Source of the DNA: Microcaldota archaeon | GTDB taxonomy: Archaea; Micrarchaeota; Micrarchaeia; Micrarchaeales; Micrarchaeaceae | DNA: 64,000 bases | Reading direction: 5' to 3' | Assembly (NCBI GenBank): GCA_021818545.1 | Contig: JAKATX010000004.1 | Span: 1-64,000, forward strand | In this document: one piece after another, positions 48,019 to 57,764 of the stretch | Numbering within the stretch: the first letter of the stretch is position 1 | Layout of the letters: each line of letters begins with the position of its first letter | Notes under the pieces: model-generated | What the model saw: only the letters and a program-made list of their open reading frames with translations | Database searches by the model: none | What the model was told of the DNA's origin: nothing | Translations under genes and position numbers: made by a program

Positions 48019-48699
48019 TTGAGATTAATGGCTGTTGCCAAATGTAAGGTGGGTGGCAGCGATTATGTCGGCGTTTTTGCAACTGCAACAGACAAACACA
48101 TATTCATAGGCAACGACATACAGGAACATACCAAGCAATTGATTGCAGATACCCTAGATGCAGAACCTGTGGGCATTTCCATATTCGACTCCAACATAAT
48201 AGGGCTCTTCGTACGTGCGAATTCAAACGGCATAATAATATCAAACATGATATCGGACGAGGAGCTGGCCTTATTCAAGGCGCAAAAGCCTGACATGAAG
48301 ATCTGCGTGCTTGACACAGGGATAAACGCTGCCGGAAATAACATAATAGCGAATGATAGGATAGCCATAGCCAATCCAGACTACACCAATGAAACAATAA
48401 AGCAGATAAGCGATACGTTGGGCGTGGAAGTGGTTAAGGCTTCGATAGGAGGCCTAAAGACGGTCGGTGCCAACAACATATTGACAAACAAAGGCATGTT
48501 AATAAACAACAGAAGCACGGACCAAGAGAAGGAGATGGTGGATAATCTGGTAGGTTTCGAATCTATACGTACAACAGCCAACACGGGATACGTTAATATA
48601 GGTCTTTCTGCAATAACTAACTCTAAAGGAGTGATAGTGGGCGACTCAACCACAGGGTTTGAGCTGGCCAGGATAATGGAAGCGCTTGATATCGAATAA
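48019..48699 (+). CDS. eif6: Translation initiation factor 6
   Basis: Pentameric-repeat eIF6 pattern; VANTGYVNIGL-type tail, NILTNKGMLINN. Confidence 0.95.
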   Translation: MRLMAVAKCKVGGSDYVGVFATATDKHIFIGNDIQEHTKQLIADTLDAEPVGISIFDSNIIGLFVRANSNGIIISNMISDEELALFKAQKPDMKICVLDTGINAAGNNIIANDRIAIANPDYTNETIKQISDTLGVEVVKASIGGLKTVGANNILTNKGMLINNRSTDQEKEMVDNLVGFESIRTTANTGYVNIGLSAITNSKGVIVGDSTTGFELARIMEALDIE

Positions 48700-48704
48700 G
48701 TGAT

Positions 48705-48899
48705 TTGATGAGATTCTTAGTGAGCGGATACATAAAAAGAGGAGTAAATGGCAACTTCGCGTTGGACGTAGAAGCAAAGAACGAGAAGCATGCCGTCAGC
48801 ATCGCGCTGACGAAGCTAGGCGGCGCGCAAGGAGTTCCTAAGTCAATGATAATAATTGAAAGCACAAAGAAATCAGAAAAGAAGGAGCAGCAAAAATAG
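48705..48899 (+). CDS. rplX: Ribosomal protein L18a/LX
   Basis: RFLVSGYIKRGVNGNFALDVEAKNEKHAVSIALTKLGG; eIF6 neighbour. Confidence 0.85.
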   Translation: MMRFLVSGYIKRGVNGNFALDVEAKNEKHAVSIALTKLGGAQGVPKSMIIIESTKKSEKKEQQK

Positions 48900-48929
48900 C
48901 TGCCAAAATAAAAAATGCAGATTTGCGGC

Positions 48930-49100
48930 TCAGAGCCGCGTTTCTGCCTCATCAGCAGTGAAATTTACCTTGCCATGTGCGCCATCGCACTTCGGTTTGT
49001 GCTCTGAATGGCCGCATCTGCAAAAGGCTCCCTTCACCTTCCCATCTACTGAAACTACATTAGGGCCGTTCTTCATTGACTTTATTATTATTTCGGTCAT
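48930..49100 (-). CDS. CDGSH iron-sulfur domain protein (56 aa)
   Basis: MTEIIIKSMKNGPNVVSVDGKVKGAFCRCGHSEHKPKCDGAHGKVNFTADEAETRL; CRCG-x-S-x3-KP-x-CDG-x-H motif; absent from the ORF track. Confidence 0.9.
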   Translation of the reverse strand: MTEIIIKSMKNGPNVVSVDGKVKGAFCRCGHSEHKPKCDGAHGKVNFTADEAETRL

Positions 49101-49273
49101 ACTACCACCAATGCTATAAAATCCTAAGTTAAAATATAAAAATATATAGGTCGTCCTATAACAAATACATTACAAATTAAATGACTAAGTGCACAAGGGA
49201 TCGTAAATGGGCCGCTTTGTTTCGATAAATTTTTAGTTTCTTTCTGAGTTAGTTTACTGCGAGTGGGATTGTA

Positions 49274-49687
49274 ATGGAGCAAACTAAGAAATATGCAGTT
49301 TATTGGCAAGTTATCGATGGTACGGGCAATGTGGCTGATGAAACCGGTCTAAAGGAATTTGATGATGAGACCGCAGCCAATGCATACTTTGATTCGCAGC
49401 TAGCGTCATTCCCTTCCATACTTTCAGGCAAGGAGGTGGCGGAGCATACACGGTTCCTAATACTGGATGATAAGAGCTATGAGCCGGGGATGCTCGTTCA
49501 GGGAGATGACGTGAAAACCAGGCAGATAAACAAGCATAAGAAGTTGGCTTACAATTCCATATGGCGCAACCAAAAATCCCAATCAATTACAAATGGGGTA
49601 GACCTGTACGCATCCGGCATGGTGAGCAAGTTCTACCAGATAAAAGACAACAAGATGGTGGATGTTACTGAAAGCGTAAAGATGTGA
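49274..49687 (+). CDS. Hypothetical protein
   Basis: ORF with preceding spacing, collinear with prefoldin/ftsY. Confidence 0.6.
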   Translation: MEQTKKYAVYWQVIDGTGNVADETGLKEFDDETAANAYFDSQLASFPSILSGKEVAEHTRFLILDDKSYEPGMLVQGDDVKTRQINKHKKLAYNSIWRNQKSQSITNGVDLYASGMVSKFYQIKDNKMVDVTESVKM

Positions 49688-49729
49688 AGGATTCTTATCT
49701 AAAATAGTTATAACTAATGTGTTGATATA

Positions 49730-50167
49730 ATGCCAAACGATGTACCAAAGCAGGGCAATGGGTCCCAACTTGAACAGACGGTAGAGGGATTGCAGTATCT
49801 GCACCAGCTTTATCAGAGCCAATACGTCATCCTAACACAGGAGATAAATGCAATGTTGGACAGCTTATCCAAGCTCAATAATGCCCAGAAGACGATTTCC
49901 GGGATAGACAAGGTAAGGAACAAGAATACCCTAATGCCGATAGGTGGCAACATATTCATCAACGCGTCAGTGGGCGATGCGTCAACTGTAATAATATCTG
50001 TTGGGGGAGGATACCTGATAGAGGATAGCGTAGACAACGCCAAACAGTTCGTAAGCAATCAGATACAGAAGCAGACTACGCAGATAAATGGCATGATGAA
50101 AAGCAAGCGGGAACTTGAAAATGCAGTGCTTGACATATCATACAAACTTGAACGGCTTGCGCAGTAG
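49730..50167 (+). CDS. pfdA: Prefoldin alpha subunit
   Basis: Coiled coils flanking MPIGGNIFINASVGDASTVIISVGGGYLIE. Confidence 0.92.
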   Translation: MPNDVPKQGNGSQLEQTVEGLQYLHQLYQSQYVILTQEINAMLDSLSKLNNAQKTISGIDKVRNKNTLMPIGGNIFINASVGDASTVIISVGGGYLIEDSVDNAKQFVSNQIQKQTTQINGMMKSKRELENAVLDISYKLERLAQ

Positions 50168-50177
50168 GTAAATAAGC

Positions 50178-51380
50178 ATGTTTGACGGACTCAAGAAGAA
50201 ACTCTCGGATGCGGTCAAGACGTTTGTAAAGAGCGAAGCTAATCCTGTCCCGGCACGGTCTGAGGAAAAACCGGAGGTTCCAGAGCAACAAAGCGCTCCA
50301 GGGCCAGAGAGACAAAGTGACATACAACAAGTCCAGGTTCATAATAACGAGGAGAATGCCAAAGAGATTGCCAGCAATCCATCCGAAGCGCCCAACGTGG
50401 GAGCACGCCAGGCTGAGCCAGATCCGCCGCGTGCGGAAAAGAAGGGAGTTCCAAAGCAGTCCGGTGAAGCGCTGGTCAAATTCTCACTTTCCACAAAGGT
50501 GAAAAAAGCATTCTCTGGATCTGTGAAGCTAAGTGAAAAGGAGACGGACGATTTCCTTGACAAGATACGCATATCAATGCTTCAGTCAGATGTGTCTTTG
50601 GAAGTCACCGAGGGCATAATGGCTGACATGAAATCTAGGCTTGCCGATTCTGCAATAGATTCAAAGAACATGACTGCTGCACTGCTTGGCATAGTAAGGA
50701 GCGCACTGGTTGATACACTGGCTAAGACAAAGGAGGGTGTAGACATATATGCGTACATAGATGACAAGATAAAAAGCAATGCCACCCCTGTCAGGATATT
50801 GTTCATAGGCTCAAATGGCACTGGAAAGACAACAACAATAAGCAAGATAGCGTATAGGCTAAAGTCAAGCGGTATAACGTGTGTCATGTCTGCCAGCGAT
50901 ACGTTCAGGGCAGCAGCAATAGAGCAGACCGAATATCATGCGAACAGGATAGGCGTACCTGTGATAAAGAGCAAATATGGGGCTGACCCTGCCAGTATAG
51001 CGTTTGACGCAATAGCATATGCAAAGTCGCGCGGCATTGCGGTTGTTCTGATAGACAGCGCTGGAAGGCAGGAGACCAATAAGAACCTGTTAAACGAGAT
51101 GCACAAGATAGTCAGGATTGCGCAACCAGACATAACCATATTCGTAGGAGAAAGTACGGCAGGCAGCGTGATAGCAGAACAAGTTAAGGATATGTCAAAG
51201 TCCGTAAAGATAGATGGCATAATACTGACAAAACTGGATTGCGACGCACGCGGCGGCAACGCCATATCAATATCAAGCGTGACCGGAATACCAATACTGT
51301 TTTTTGGGGTAGGGGAAGCGTACGACGCCCTTGTTCCGTATAGTCCGGACTTCATACTAAATTCTATAATGCCAAATTGA
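50178..51380 (+). CDS. ftsY: Signal recognition particle receptor FtsY
   Basis: FIGSNGTGKTTTISKIAYRLK, DTFRAAAIEQ, DSAGRQETNKNLLNEM, TKLDCDARGGNAIS. Confidence 0.96.
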   Translation: MFDGLKKKLSDAVKTFVKSEANPVPARSEEKPEVPEQQSAPGPERQSDIQQVQVHNNEENAKEIASNPSEAPNVGARQAEPDPPRAEKKGVPKQSGEALVKFSLSTKVKKAFSGSVKLSEKETDDFLDKIRISMLQSDVSLEVTEGIMADMKSRLADSAIDSKNMTAALLGIVRSALVDTLAKTKEGVDIYAYIDDKIKSNATPVRILFIGSNGTGKTTTISKIAYRLKSSGITCVMSASDTFRAAAIEQTEYHANRIGVPVIKSKYGADPASIAFDAIAYAKSRGIAVVLIDSAGRQETNKNLLNEMHKIVRIAQPDITIFVGESTAGSVIAEQVKDMSKSVKIDGIILTKLDCDARGGNAISISSVTGIPILFFGVGEAYDALVPYSPDFILNSIMPN

Positions 51381-51446
51381 TGGCTCCCACTGCCGCGTGA
51401 ATCAAAGTACCGCCATATTTTTAGTTCTTTATAACAAATTACAAGC

Positions 51447-51986
51447 ATGGCTTTGTACGAAAAGATAAAAGGCGGAGAATTCCAGAATATCGCAATAGTA
51501 ATCGCGGTTTTGATAGCAGTTGTCGTTATACTAGGAGTGAGTAGCTTACTCGCGCCATCGCCTGCAAGGGCCGGCGCTTTGGTTTCATCCAATCCATGCA
51601 TACCTACTGCAAACTTTACGTGTTCTAACTTGTCTTATGGCGCAGGCCAGCTCTCGTTCTTGTTCGGCCAGAACACCGGATCTACGTATTATGGTGACTG
51701 GATATTCGTTGCGTCGGCTAACAGGTCACTAAACAGCTCAAGTCTCCCGGCAGCGTTCTCCACCCAAAACGCGACTGCACTCGGGACGCTTAATCCAGGC
51801 CAAACAGTTACTGTAAAGTTTACCAACTTCGCTGCAGGTGGCATACCATCGAATCCTACTTCAGGCACAATGTTTGATGGCTATGTTTGGCTGGGCTATT
51901 GCACATCCGTCTGCAGTTATCCTACATACTTTGTCAATGCAGCTAAAATCCAGCTTGCTTCTGCGTCAGGCATCGCCAGCAGCTAA
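51447..51986 (+). CDS. Membrane-anchored secreted protein, pilin-like
   Basis: N-terminal basic/TM (IAIVIAVLIAVVVILGVSSLL) then Cys/Ser-rich extracellular domain. Confidence 0.6.
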   Translation: MALYEKIKGGEFQNIAIVIAVLIAVVVILGVSSLLAPSPARAGALVSSNPCIPTANFTCSNLSYGAGQLSFLFGQNTGSTYYGDWIFVASANRSLNSSSLPAAFSTQNATALGTLNPGQTVTVKFTNFAAGGIPSNPTSGTMFDGYVWLGYCTSVCSYPTYFVNAAKIQLASASGIASS

Positions 51987-52009
51987 ATCCACGCCAGCAT
52001 AAATAAGGT

Positions 52010-52921
52010 TCATGCAGAGAGTACGCTTCCTGCGCCGAAAATTCTGGGCTTGCTGTCCTGGCTGAGCAGGAACTTGTCGCCCTGCTCTACTGGTATGGCC
52101 TTCTCAAAGCTTATCGCGCATGAGTCACCTTCAAGTTCAGAAATCTTGGCCTTGCATTGGGAGAACCCGCAGCTGAACCCTATCATTTCACCGCCTATGC
52201 TCCCCTCTGCGTATAATTTTCCTAGTTTGATTTTTGCCTTTATCGCTTTAACCCTGGGAACTACCTTATCGGTCAGGATATCGCCTTTTTCCACATCCGC
52301 GCTATCCAAACCCTTCACGGCAAGCCCTACGCGTATGCCTTTGACTGCAGATTCGATGTCCACGTCAAGGCTCTGTATGGACCTTATGCTTAACTGCCCC
52401 CCTCCAGAGCACATCATGCTGTCATGAACTTTTACGACCCCGCTCCTTACTATGCCCAGAAGCACTGTTCCAACGCCTTTCACATTGAACGCGGAGTCCA
52501 CGTCGATTCTAGTGCGTTGACCTGATTCAGATGGCCCCAATTTGCGTATCGCATCAAGTGCGGCTTCCCTCTTTATTACGCTGAAATCCTTTACTGCGGC
52601 ACCTTGCACGAACTTGGACACGTCATTCTCATCTGTGAGTATGACCGGTTTGTCGGTCATCCCGGCTGCAATTAGCGTCTCGCCAAGGAGTGCATCTACT
52701 TTGGCTGTGCTGAGCAGTACGATATCTGCCAGCAGTATGGATTCAGGAACCGCGTAATACTTCTTCTCCAAGTCAGAGGGCGTGAGTACGGTTATTGTAT
52801 CATCATCAGCCTTCCTGTTGTAAAAGTTCATGCTGCTCTCTGTGCCACCCTTTCCTATCGCTGCAGCTAAATCCTTGTCATTAGGCAGAGCAACTACTAT
52901 GCCGCGCATTTTATCAATCAA
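52010..52921 (-). CDS. EF-Tu/SelB-like protein lacking GTPase P-loop
   Basis: Domain II signature IDVDSAFNVKGVGTVLLGIVRSGVVKVHDSM...VGLAVKGLDSADVEKGDIL; N-terminal region has no GxxxxGKS. Confidence 0.8.
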   Translation of the reverse strand: MIDKMRGIVVALPNDKDLAAAIGKGGTESSMNFYNRKADDDTITVLTPSDLEKKYYAVPESILLADIVLLSTAKVDALLGETLIAAGMTDKPVILTDENDVSKFVQGAAVKDFSVIKREAALDAIRKLGPSESGQRTRIDVDSAFNVKGVGTVLLGIVRSGVVKVHDSMMCSGGGQLSIRSIQSLDVDIESAVKGIRVGLAVKGLDSADVEKGDILTDKVVPRVKAIKAKIKLGKLYAEGSIGGEMIGFSCGFSQCKAKISELEGDSCAISFEKAIPVEQGDKFLLSQDSKPRIFGAGSVLSA

Positions 52922-52939
52922 GAATAGAATCCGTGCGCC

Positions 52940-53161
52940 TCAGGCATTCTCCTGGGCAACGGCAGCAGCTTGGACTACCTTGTTCTTGTAAAGCGTCCTC
53001 TTCTTTATGTCACTCCAGTCATCCTTGCATATGGCCAGCCTTGAAATCCTTGAGGCACGCTGCGAGCTCTTTACGCATTCGACTCCTATCTTCCTTCCGC
53101 AATAGTTGCAGAGCTCTAACCTATAGACCTCTCTTTTACATCTTTCACACAATAAAGCCAT
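52940..53161 (-). CDS. Small zinc-ribbon protein
   Basis: CERCKREVYRLELCNYCGRKIGVEC. Confidence 0.75.
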   Translation of the reverse strand: MALLCERCKREVYRLELCNYCGRKIGVECVKSSQRASRISRLAICKDDWSDIKKRTLYKNKVVQAAAVAQENA

Positions 53162-53243
53162 TATAGCACCAACCCATATAAAAAGGTTTAATATTGCTTG
53201 CGCTATAATTTAATCGCCAACATATAAAAACACAGCAGATAAT

Positions 53244-54515
53244 ATGCGAGTTTCTATCAAGACTTTCGGTTGCACTCTGAACCAGAGCGATAGCGAGCTG
53301 ATGTCCGGTTTGCTGGGCAATTCGGGCATAGGCGTCTCTGATGATGGGCACGCTGATGTGACGATTGTCAATACATGCACGGTAAAGAAGGTGACAGAGC
53401 AGAAGATACTTTATCTGCTGAGTAAATTGGAAGCACAGGGCAAGCACATCGTAGTAACAGGCTGCATGGCGAGCGCGAATAAGGACAAGATAATGAAGGC
53501 AGCACCACATGCCAGCATAGTTGGCACAAGCAGCATACATCGCATAGTGGAAGCGGTAAAATCCGCTTCCGCAGAGGAAAGGATCCTGCTAGGCGGTCAT
53601 GAAAAGACCGATAAACTCGCATTTTTCAATCCATCAAAGAACGTCATAGCAAAGGTTCCTGTTAGCGAGGGATGCCTAAGCGACTGCTCATTTTGCGAAA
53701 CCAAGTTCGCAAGGGGGCCGCTCAACAGCTTTTCCGAAGGGCTTATACTGAAGGCAATAGAGTTGAGCGTAAGGCAGGGTGCCAAGGAGATACAGTTGAC
53801 ATCCCAGGATATGGGTGCATATGGCCTTGAAAGAGGCACCAACATAGCAGAGTTGATGCACAAGATAGCCATGATGGACGGCGATTTCAAGGTTAGGATA
53901 GGCATGCTAAATCCAGAGCATCTGCACAGATATATTGACGACCTTATAGACGCGCTTAAGTGCAGGAAGTTCTATCGTTTCTTGCATCTGCCTGTGCAGT
54001 CGGGCAGTGACAGCGTCCTTGAATCAATGTGCAGGCATTATTCCTCTGATGAATTCATGGGTTACGTTACCGCAATAAAGAAGGCAATACCGGACATAAC
54101 ACTGTCTACTGATGTGATAGTTGGATATCCGGGCGAGAGCGACGAGGACTTCCAGCAGACGAAGGGGCTAATAGGTGCAATGCGCCCCGGAATAACCAAC
54201 ATATCAAAGTTCGCGGCAAGGCCTCACGCAAGGGCGTCTAGGCTTGAGCAATTAGATTCTTCCGTTCTCAACAGCAGAAGCACTGATTTGTATAGATTTA
54301 CAAGGGTTATCCAGCACTCGGACAACTCCTCCCTTATAGGGAATAGCATAAGGATTCTTTTGACGGAGAAGAGCGACATATCTATAAATGGCCGCAGCGA
54401 CACGTACAAGGAAGTGATGGTGAAAGACGGCGCTGAAGGTTTCAGAATAGGTTCTAGCCTTGTCGCACGGGTATACGGCGCATCAGTAAGCGGCGTTTAT
54501 GCAAGGGCAGAATAA
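53244..54515 (+). CDS. tRNA t6A37 methylthiotransferase (radical SAM, MiaB/CDKAL1-like)
   Basis: VSIKTFGCTLNQSDSE; VSEGCLSDCSFCETKFARG; LHLPVQSGSDSVLESMCR; DVIVGYPGE. Confidence 0.95.
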   Translation: MRVSIKTFGCTLNQSDSELMSGLLGNSGIGVSDDGHADVTIVNTCTVKKVTEQKILYLLSKLEAQGKHIVVTGCMASANKDKIMKAAPHASIVGTSSIHRIVEAVKSASAEERILLGGHEKTDKLAFFNPSKNVIAKVPVSEGCLSDCSFCETKFARGPLNSFSEGLILKAIELSVRQGAKEIQLTSQDMGAYGLERGTNIAELMHKIAMMDGDFKVRIGMLNPEHLHRYIDDLIDALKCRKFYRFLHLPVQSGSDSVLESMCRHYSSDEFMGYVTAIKKAIPDITLSTDVIVGYPGESDEDFQQTKGLIGAMRPGITNISKFAARPHARASRLEQLDSSVLNSRSTDLYRFTRVIQHSDNSSLIGNSIRILLTEKSDISINGRSDTYKEVMVKDGAEGFRIGSSLVARVYGASVSGVYARAE

Positions 54516-54537
54516 ACGGATGGTAAAAGTGTACGGA

Positions 54538-55869
54538 GAAGAGATACAAAGGATGCTTGACGGCCATGGCATAAAGGTAGGCGACCAAATCAGGCTCAAG
54601 ATGGGAAACGTTGAGCTTGATGGCGAGCTGATGCCAAAGGCCAATATAGGCAGCAGGGACACCATAATCATAAAGATGGCGGACGGCTACAACATAGGGA
54701 TGAGGCTGACCTCCGGGCTGGAGATCAAAAAGCTGGCTGATGGGGTGCCAAACATAGCGTCTTTCCCGAAAATAAGCCTTAAGCGCGTAGAATCGGCACC
54801 GGACGTTAGCCTGATATACACCGGAGGCACGATAGGCAGCAGGGTGGATTACGAGACCGGCGGCGTGTCAATGCTGCTGAAGCCCGAGGAACTGCTTTAC
54901 AAGGTGCCCGAGATACAGGGCATAGCAAACATATCTGTCGACATGCTGATGAGCGTGGCCAGCGAGGACTTGTCCTACCATGAATGGGGCAGGATAGCCG
55001 AAAGCGTTGCCAAAGCTTTAAACAACTCGGCAAGGGGCGCCATAATAACTATAGGCACTGATGCGATGCACTACACCGCAGCTGCGCTTAGCTTCATGCT
55101 CAAAGACTTGAACGGGCCCGTCGTACTGACCGGCGCGCAGAGGAGCAGCGACCGAGGTTCTAGCGACGGCTTCATAAATCTTGTATGCGCGGCGCAACTG
55201 GCCTCAAAATCCGACATAGCCGAGGTCGGCATATGCATGCATAACGATGAATCCGACGGCAAATGCGCTTACATAAGGGGCGTCAAGGCGAGGAAGATGC
55301 ACACCTCGCGGAGGGATGCGTTCCGCCCAATAAACGACAAGCCAATGGCCTACGTGTGGCCGTCAGGGGAGATAAAATACGCTAAGAGCTACAATAAGGT
55401 GGACGCCAACAAGCACGGCAAAGTCACCGTAATGCCAAATTTCGACCCAAGGGTTGCCATTGTAAAAGTATATCCAAATTCAAATCCCAAAATCATAGAT
55501 TTTTACGTTAATGAAGGGTACCGCGGCATAATAATCGAAGGCACCGGCCTCGGCCACGCACCAGTGTCAACAGGCCACCAGGACTTACTATGGCTGCCCC
55601 ACATAAAATACGCGCTTGACAACGGCCTGATAGTCGGGATGACCTCTCAGTGCCTCTATGGCAGGGTGCACCCGAACGTATACAAGAACCTTCGGCTGCT
55701 TAGCAACATCGGAGTCATATACTGCGATGACATGATGGCCGAGGTGGCACAGATAAAGCTTGGATGGCTTCTCGGCAATTATAAGGTTGACGAGGCCAAG
55801 GCGATGCTCAACAAAAACATCGCAGGCGAGATCAAATCAAGGCTCGAGTTTGATGAATTCCTTGTTTAA
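54538..55869 (+). CDS. gatD: Glu-tRNA(Gln) amidotransferase subunit D
   Basis: VSLIYTGGTIGSRVDY asparaginase motif; GTDAMHYTAAALSFML; start within 54499-54538 uncertain. Confidence 0.95.
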   Translation, partial: EEIQRMLDGHGIKVGDQIRLKMGNVELDGELMPKANIGSRDTIIIKMADGYNIGMRLTSGLEIKKLADGVPNIASFPKISLKRVESAPDVSLIYTGGTIGSRVDYETGGVSMLLKPEELLYKVPEIQGIANISVDMLMSVASEDLSYHEWGRIAESVAKALNNSARGAIITIGTDAMHYTAAALSFMLKDLNGPVVLTGAQRSSDRGSSDGFINLVCAAQLASKSDIAEVGICMHNDESDGKCAYIRGVKARKMHTSRRDAFRPINDKPMAYVWPSGEIKYAKSYNKVDANKHGKVTVMPNFDPRVAIVKVYPNSNPKIIDFYVNEGYRGIIIEGTGLGHAPVSTGHQDLLWLPHIKYALDNGLIVGMTSQCLYGRVHPNVYKNLRLLSNIGVIYCDDMMAEVAQIKLGWLLGNYKVDEAKAMLNKNIAGEIKSRLEFDEFLV

Positions 55870-55878
55870 GGAGATCCT

Positions 55879-57753
55879 ATGGAACCTAACGATTCAGAAT
55901 TATGCAAAAAAATCGGCTTCATGTGTGGCATAGAAATCCACCAGCGCCTCGCTACGCGTGAAAAGCTGTTTTGCAGCTGCCCTACTGCAGTGCCTCCATC
56001 GGATGAAAAACCCGTAGGCAGCGTAAAGCGCCATCAGAGGGCCGTGGCAGGCGAACTGGGCAAGATAGACCTGTCTGCCGAATACGAAGAACTGAAAGAC
56101 AGGGAATTCACCTACAATATATACGATAACAATGCATGCCTGGTGGAGATAGACGAGGAGCCGCCACATGATTTAAACAACGATGCCTTATGCATCGCAA
56201 TAGCATTCGCAAAGTCATTGAAGATGGACATAGTGGACGAGTTCCAGACTATGAGGAAAAGCGTAGTTAACGGAAGCAACCCAAGCGCCTTCCAGAGGAC
56301 CATGTTGATAGGCCTGAATGGGGAGATAGAAACCAGCGACGGCATAAAAACAAAGATAATGAAGCTATTCTTGGAGGAAGAATCCAGCGGCATAGAATCC
56401 TCATCGCATAATGCCGTAGTATACAATACGGACAGGCTCGGAATCCCACTGGTCGAAATAGACACTGACCCGTACATACCAACTCCTGCTGCCGCCAAGT
56501 CGGTTGCCCTTACAATAGGCACAATGCTAAGGGTGTCCGGTTCGGTGCAGAGGGGGCTGGGCACGATAAGGCAGGACGTAAACGTGTCGATAAGGGGCGG
56601 CTCAAGGGTGGAGATAAAGGGCATGCAGGAGCTGGACAAGATGGACAAGTTCATAATTAACGAGATAACAAGGCAGCAGTCCTTGCTGGAGATTAAGGAC
56701 ACGCTCCAAAGCATCGATGCAAAGGTGCATCAGGGCATGGACGTCACGGAAATATTCAGGAATACCAAGGTGAAGGTTATAACCGGGCAGACCGAAAAAG
56801 GCGGCGTCGTAATAGGTTTCAGGCTTCAGGGCTTCAAGGGTCTGCTGGGCAAGGAGGTAAATCCTGAACGTAGGCTTGGCACAGAGATAAGCGATTACGC
56901 AAAGGCCGCCGGGGTAAACGGCATAATACACAGCGATGAAGACATGGGCAAGTACGGATTTTCTAACGATGAGCTTTCCAAACTTGCAGCGGCGCTTTCA
57001 TTGGGTGAGAATGACGCTTTCGCATTGATAGCGGGCCAGCAGCCTCATGCATCAAAAGCCGCTTCATTGGCCATAAATAGGGCCCAGATGTGCTTCGATG
57101 GGGTGCCGCTTGAGACGAGGGGCGTAGCCAACACAGAATTGTGCACCACCAAATTCATGAGGCCTTTGCCTACCAGCTCAAGGATGTACCCGGAGACTGA
57201 CGTGAGGCCGATAATAACAACGGCAGAAATGCTTAAGGTCGCGGAGCGTGACGCTCCTGACATAGCCGCAGAGAGGGCTTCGCTAAAAAAGCAGCTCTCT
57301 AATGAGTCTCTCGCTTCGAACATGATTATGTCACCAAGGCTTGGCATGTATAAGCGCATCGTTTCCTCATGCCAGGCGGATCCGGTGTTCGTGGCAAACG
57401 TACTGCTGCAGAAGTTCACTGAGCTAAAGCGTTCCGGATTGGATGTTGATTACATACCGGAATCCAGCATAATAGACATTTTCTCAAAGTATGCCGATGG
57501 AACCGTAACTAAGCAAGGAATCGACGAGCTACTGAAGGCTGCTTCATCCGGCACTACGGATATCGCTTCTGCGATAAACAAGCGTAATCTCGCAAGGGTA
57601 AAAGGCGAAAACCTGGCAAAGCTGATAAGCTCGATAAGTTCTGAGATAAAAAGTACAGAACCTGATAAAATAAGGAGGGCAATAATGTCAAAATACAGGC
57701 TAAACGTAGATGGTTCAGAACTGAATGAACTCCTTAACAAGTCCAAGCAATAA
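55879..57753 (+). CDS. gatE: Glu-tRNA(Gln) amidotransferase subunit E
   Basis: CGIEIHQRLATREKLFCSCPT; GLGTIRQDVNVSIRGGSRVEIKG. Confidence 0.97.
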   Translation: MEPNDSELCKKIGFMCGIEIHQRLATREKLFCSCPTAVPPSDEKPVGSVKRHQRAVAGELGKIDLSAEYEELKDREFTYNIYDNNACLVEIDEEPPHDLNNDALCIAIAFAKSLKMDIVDEFQTMRKSVVNGSNPSAFQRTMLIGLNGEIETSDGIKTKIMKLFLEEESSGIESSSHNAVVYNTDRLGIPLVEIDTDPYIPTPAAAKSVALTIGTMLRVSGSVQRGLGTIRQDVNVSIRGGSRVEIKGMQELDKMDKFIINEITRQQSLLEIKDTLQSIDAKVHQGMDVTEIFRNTKVKVITGQTEKGGVVIGFRLQGFKGLLGKEVNPERRLGTEISDYAKAAGVNGIIHSDEDMGKYGFSNDELSKLAAALSLGENDAFALIAGQQPHASKAASLAINRAQMCFDGVPLETRGVANTELCTTKFMRPLPTSSRMYPETDVRPIITTAEMLKVAERDAPDIAAERASLKKQLSNESLASNMIMSPRLGMYKRIVSSCQADPVFVANVLLQKFTELKRSGLDVDYIPESSIIDIFSKYADGTVTKQGIDELLKAASSGTTDIASAINKRNLARVKGENLAKLISSISSEIKSTEPDKIRRAIMSKYRLNVDGSELNELLNKSKQ

Positions 57754-57764
57754 TATCCTGCACC

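Noticed and set aside
48925-48939. Palindrome GCGGCTCAGAGCCGC as a terminator
   Set aside because: It overlaps the CDGSH gene stop codon and has a 1-nt loop without a clear T tract; archaeal termination is usually T-rich, so a terminator role is unsupported.
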